Source: Sphagnum magellanicum
Lineage: Eukaryota > Streptophyta > Sphagnopsida > Sphagnales > Sphagnaceae
DNA: 64,000 bases
NCBI GenBank assembly: GCA_021904315.1
Contig: CM038907.1
Span: 17,181,223-17,245,222, forward strand
Direction: 5' to 3'
Part shown: one piece after another, positions 59,091 through 64,000 of the stretch
How positions within the stretch are numbered: position 1 is the stretch's first letter
Layout: each line of letters starts with the position of its first letter
Notes under the pieces: generated by a model
What the model was told of the DNA's origin: nothing
The model's database searches: none
What the model saw: the letters and a program-made list of their open reading frames with translations, nothing else
Made by a program: the position numbers and the translations under genes

Positions 59091-60260
59091 TTTGATAGGT
59101 GTTAAATTAAGACAAGGTGTCAAAGTCAAACAATAAGTAAGAGGGGGACCATGCTACACATTTTTGAAAGATTTATCATACAAAATTTAGTTTGAAAGTG
59201 CTCATATGAAGACGATACAATGGAAGCGGGGCCTATGATGTGAATGTTGTTTACAATGGATGGAAATAGATAAGAGGGGAAATGGTTAATTGTAGAATGT
59301 AGTGCCCTAAAGTGAGTTAATGTGTATAGTGCCCTTCCTATGGGATCACGTCAACATGTTCCCATGGTGAGTGGGATGACTATGACATTGCCATCATGGT
59401 AAATGTGATTATAAAATAGAAGAGATTTAAATGCATAAAATGCATGAACAAAGGGGATGAATTGTATGATGTTGCCACCTACTACATGAAGTTTTGAAAA
59501 TATGACCCATTTTGACATTAAATTGAAAGCCTTTGCCACATCCAACTAGAGAACAACCCAGTCAAGGTGAAGGTCAAAAATGCACTTGATGGCATGGATT
59601 ATTATTTCATATCCACCCTTGGTTTGTACTCAAAATTAGTGTGGCGATAAATGTGTTGCAAAAGCATTGAAAAATGAAAGGCAAAAAACGTGGCTTGTGA
59701 ATCAATACAATGTTTCCCCTATAATAATGGGATGAATTCCATCTAAGTGTTTGGTCATGGCTAAAAGGTGGGCCACCCCAAGGACATGTGCATTTCAACA
59801 TGGAATATGACTTTGTGTGATATGAAAACAAAATTGAAACAATTGTGGGAATCCATTCGCAAAATCTTCTAGGTGAACAACCATCTTAGAAATACCACTG
59901 GCAAGTAAAAACATGTATTGGAATGTTATCTTGAAAGAGTCAGATGAAAACTCAAGATTTTAGTTTGGTTCATAATTTTCCAAAAAAAGTGGGAAGAAGG
60001 CATATGATTCAAGATGTAAAACAATGAAAACTAAGGTAGTGTCAAAGGATGTAGATGTAAAAAAAAATGGTGCTAGGGCGATAATTCTATGAGAATATTC
60101 CCTTGCACATTTATGAACTAGAGGATCATGTTGGGCAGGAAGAACCAAACTTGAACTTGTTGCCAAAGCTTGGACTTGTAAGAAAAAAATATTCTTGCAA
60201 GTTTTCCCCATCACCTGCTAGAAAGCATTTGAATTAAATCTACGTTTCCCTATGTCATGT
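59090..60260 (-). pseudogene. Reverse-transcriptase remnant of a second retroelement lineage
   Basis: Minus-strand translation, with frame changes and stops, gives HVLGVAHLLAMTKHLDGIHP, DWVVL*LDVAKAFN, SKLHVVGGNIIQFIPFVHAF, IPLTMGTC*RDPIG, ALYTLTHFRALHSTINHFPS and NNIHIIGPASIVSS, then YEHFQTKF. Order and wording fit an RT domain: DVANAFN-like motif A, MGTxQGDPLGG-like motif B and a xxDD-like motif C, here NN. It differs clearly from the LINE at 54444. The palm is mutated in motif C and B, so it is dead. Boundaries are approximate. Confidence 0.75.
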
Positions 60261-60261
60261 T

Positions 60262-60280
60262 GCCCCCTTATCAAGGGGGC
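60262..60280. repeat. Short perfect GC hairpin
   Basis: GCCCCCTT-ATC-AAGGGGGC is an 8-bp perfect stem with a 3-nt loop, unusual in AT-rich surroundings. No U-run or gene end is associated. Confidence 0.8.
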
Positions 60281-60299
60281 AAAACAAAACATCATTGGG

Positions 60300-62900
60300 G
60301 TAACAAAAAAAGCAAATGCCAAACTGCCACATCATAGGGGTTTCATGCCAATGTATCTAATGCAAGATGAAATGTCACTTATACATCACGTCATTAAGTG
60401 GTAAGGATGTGATTGTATAGTTGAGGATGATGAAAACTTAAATGGAAAAACCTAAGGACATCCAATGTTGAAACCCAAGCCCAAGCTAATGTAGACAAGG
60501 TGGGGGTAAAGGAGGGCATTGGGCCATGATGGTCATGTAAGTTTGGATTACATGAATTGGATGCATGACAAGAACATTAATGATGGGCTAACGTTTGAAA
60601 AGTCAATTGACACCCACAAGTAGGGCAAGAGGTTATAGGTGGAGGTTGCATGCGTGTTGGGAAGATGGGGGTAAATTGGGGTTCTAATCATGAACAACTA
60701 TAAGGGTTGATAAAATGAAAGGGGGAAAAGGTTTTAGAAGTGCATTATTTAGGGGGATTGGAAAATTGTTGGGTTGAAACCCCACATTTGCACGAAAGGT
60801 TGGGGGTTGATAAGGGGAGTTAGTGGGTGGCATGTAGTTTTTTAGAGTGGTAGGGGAAACTAATGGGTGGTGCGTGGTTTACATAAGAAAGGGGGTGGAA
60901 AACGAATCTATGGTAGTTTGTGGAAAGGCAAATGGGTGATGTGAACTACGAGGTTTAATACAACATGATGAACTAAAGGACGTGGGATGTTTTGTGCCCA
61001 TGAAGAAAAATGTCTATTAGGACCATAATTACAAATTTATAAGCCCCACTTTCTAAAGATTTTTTACTTTTACATGACAATCTTAAACCTACATAATCAA
61101 CTAGATAAAATTAAACATATCAAAAAAATAAAAATAAATAAATTGTTGCAAAAAGACAAGTCCAATTTCATATGACTAAACTTGAACTTTGTCATAGCCT
61201 TGGACGCCATCAATGTTATTCTATTTTGTTCAACACAACCTATACACTTTTGAAAATTAATATGAAAGGATTAAGGGCCCAAAAACTTTTAAACTTTTCA
61301 TTTTTTGGACTATCCAAATAAAGTAGCACCCAAGCCTGACAACATAAAAAAAACATCTTAAATTCAATCCTTTGCTAAAAAACATCCCCTAAAAAAAATA
61401 GATTGGTTAATGACCGGCCATTATGTATTCACACATGCCATAAGTTAACCAAACTACAATGTTATCCAACCATAATTATTGAATTTTAGTAAACATTGGT
61501 CGTGTGGTTGGTTTAGTTTACCCTAAACATATGACATTTTTTTACATGGTTACACTAATTGACATATTTTGCTTCAATGATTTGTTATGTAATGTTGGTG
61601 TCATGGTGGTTAAACCAATATTTTGAAGGCAACTTTCATCACTAACTAACTAGTTCAATACTTAAAGCAAGGGAAATCAATAATGTATATGGAATTTATA
61701 AGCAAAGATTTTTATTCTATATGTCTCATATTTTGCTTTCAGACTTTTGATTTGCAAATTCCTTTATGGTTATGTAGTAATTTTTTTCATTATGTAATAT
61801 TTTTTAAAAATTATTTTAACTAATGAACTAAAATTATAATTGTTTGATATTATTGAATTTTTAGTTTTTGATGTGTGGTTGATTTAAGGATTTTGATGAC
61901 CAAGATAAGCAAGTTAACAAATAATTATTCTACATTTTTTTTCACAACTTTAACAATGAATTTTGTAGAAAATGTGGATAATCAAATGAATTCATGTTGA
62001 AGTCAAAATAGTCCAAAAACCATTTTTTAATGCATGATTTGCTACATGAATTTGTAAGGTGTTCACAAAAAATTGCATAATGCAATATGATGAGTTAATT
62101 GATGAGAGTGATGGATTTAAACCTTTATTGGAAATGGTCAAAACTTCATAACTATGATTAATTCCGTTTATTTCAAACATTAAAATTTGGTTGATGAATG
62201 ATGTTGAGGTATACCATTCTGATTTGTTGGTGGGTTGGCACAATTAAAATAGAATCATGTTCATGAAAACAAATACATTGTACATTTTTCAAAATGTTTA
62301 CAGAGGAGTTGGATATTGATCTATCCAACATATTGTAATTGCAAAATTGGGTCAAACTTGCAAATCATTGGACAAATTTTTATTTAAGTTTATATGACCT
62401 TTGCAATTTTATACAACCTTCAAGGTGTGATCATTATTTTAAGTTAATATAATTCTAAATGAAACATTTACAATTGTAAAAATGGAAAAACTTGGAAAAA
62501 AATAATAAAATTTTAAATTATAATTATCATTTAGTTTGGAATGATTTTGATGTTTTGTTACACATGGAATATGTGGTGTGTGATATATATTAAACTTGTG
62601 CATGAAGCTACCAAAAGGTTTTAACTACATTTCATGCACATACAAATCTTGATTTTTTCATAAGAATTGGTGGGTTTTATGAGATGTTATATGTTCATGT
62701 CCATGACTCAAATGAGATGTTAAATAAGCTCATGAAACATAATTAAATGAACATATTTTTTTAGGTTGCATAACATGTTGATAAACAAGATAAATGCAAT
62801 GATATATAGATCAAACATAGATGTGAAAGAATTGTTGTATATAACTTAACTCAAATTTATTTAGACTATGATGTAATGTTTTTGGTGATGTTTCTATATA
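60300..62900. other. Intergenic DNA without a supported gene
   Basis: A G-rich stretch at 60630-60900 contains a diverged repeat (GTTAGTGGGTGGCATGTAGT / ACTAATGGGTGGTGCGTGGT). Otherwise AT-rich. The short frames at 61992-62355 (-) look random. Confidence 0.5.
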
Positions 62901-62914
62901 TTAAAGTCACCGTC

Positions 62915-63440
62915 TGCATAATCATAACCACTTTCTCAATATTTGAATATAAGAAATGTAATTGTCACAATACCTTTCACATTTGGGCAAAACCATTATT
63001 CAAGTGATTTCATTTCATTCATAAATATCCCAAGCCTATAGTTACCCTTTACCAATAGTTCCCCCAAAACTTGAAGTTAATTTCAGCCTATAGTATATAA
63101 CTTCTAAACACACTTTCAACCATGTTGATTACAATTGCAATTGAATGTAGATATTGTGATCATCAATAATTAATCAATTATATCAATAGGATATAAGGGC
63201 CCAAGTGTAATTTGTTATATAATAACTTTTATATGTAGACTTGTTCATCATATTCAAAACCATTTTCTCAATTTCTGAATATGGGAAATGAAATTATCAC
63301 AATACCCTTGACATTTGAGTAAAACTATTTTTCAAGATATTTCATTTCATTAATAGTTTCCCAAAGTTTTGTTCCTTACATGTATTTCCCCAAAACTTGT
63401 AGTTAACTTTAACTTATAGTTCTTAAAATGTTTATTTAGG
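62915..63440. repeat. Direct repeat of about 190 bp, two diverged copies
   Basis: Copy 1 (62915-63105) and copy 2 (63252-63440) share AACCA(C/T)TTTCTCAAT, TCACAATACC, CATTTCATT and CCCCAAAACTTG in order, about 80% alike by eye, offset about 336 bp. A separate pair, TTTATATGACCTTTGCAATT, occurs at about 62389 and 63441. Confidence 0.8.
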
Positions 63441-63449
63441 TTTATATGA

Positions 63450-64000
63450 CCTTTGCAATTTTAAGCATGCTAATCAAAATTATTATTAAATGTATACTTT
63501 GTGTTCATCAACAAGTTGTATACATAGACTTGCCCAACTTCATCCTATTACCATCCTTTCAACATACTTTCATATTTTCATTTCTTATATCATTGTCCTC
63601 TATTTTTTATTTGCATACAAAGCAAAAGAAATCACTTATTTTCATTCTAAACAAATGATTAATGATTTTTTTTGAAAATCTGTATTCATTTACAAAAAAA
63701 TCATATATAAAAAGTTCATAAGAAAACCCATTTTCACCCATGGTTTTTAAAACATTTAGTCACCCATAATGTGAAGGTAATTCCCATAGTTCTTTTATTA
63801 TGATTTTTTAATTTATTTTTTTCCCAACCATGAACCATAATTTCAATATCCAATATATTTATCACTATTCCAAAGAACATTTTCATACAATAATTACATG
63901 AGCAATTTGTAACATTTCAATCCATATATCTAGAGGTGTTCAATGCCATTTTATTATTGTCCTTTGATTAAAGAATGCAATTGGCAAGTGGATGTGATTC
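63450..64000. other. AT-rich DNA at the right edge
   Basis: No supported gene. The overlapping frames at 63446-63675 are Ile/Phe-rich and look random. Confidence 0.5.

Overview
Eukaryotic nuclear DNA from a land plant. The evidence is GT-AG introns, plant-specific gene families (a group S-type bZIP factor, an FIP2-type BTB/pentapeptide protein, a rice LPA1-type P-loop protein), and plant-type transposon remnants: Ty1/copia with an initiator-tRNA primer-binding site, PIF/Harbinger, a CACTA terminus and two reverse-transcriptase lineages. About one gene per 13 kb, short introns and GC-richer genes in a very AT-rich background suggest a seed-free plant such as a bryophyte, but that is an inference and I cannot name the species.

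Layout. 1-2640: several unrelated short tandem repeats and a possible spliced minus-strand transcript, no recognisable protein. 2782-3465 (-): Ser/Pro-rich two-span membrane protein. 5040-10730: C-tract repeats, then AT-rich DNA. 10735-12118: decayed copia gag/protease. 13187-15000: CACTA-like terminus, tRNA-like remnant and a long palindrome. 19129-20454 (-): bZIP transcription factor with one intron and an upstream-ORF-rich leader. 22222-22630: 80-bp tandem array. 24640-26990: Harbinger remnant. 31390-31921: duplicated unit upstream of 32748-33743 (+), the FIP2-like gene. 39352-39690: GC island next to a Helitron-like start. 41365-42663 (+): seven-span Rolling stone-like membrane protein with one intron. 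43498-43605: strong hairpin between convergent genes. 44253-50132 (-): LPA1-like gene; I could place 14 exons with consistent phases and consensus splice sites. 54444-58236: LINE remnant inside a 16-bp direct repeat. 59090-60260 (-): remnant of a different reverse transcriptase. The rest is AT-rich DNA with no gene I can support.

The five genes look like unrelated housekeeping or regulatory genes, not a pathway cluster. The most unusual shared feature is a roughly 250-bp AT-rich repeat family, recognisable by TATCCATAGGAAGATTTGGCC-like and TTTTTGGCTA motifs and sometimes ended by TGGGGTCAA/TTGACCC. A copy lies directly upstream of four of the five genes (about 4425-4760, 21308-21560, 40580-40865, 50383-50628). 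It is either a MITE family that prefers promoters or a promoter-boundary element, and I regard it as the best candidate for something undescribed here. Leaders of three genes also carry upstream ORFs.
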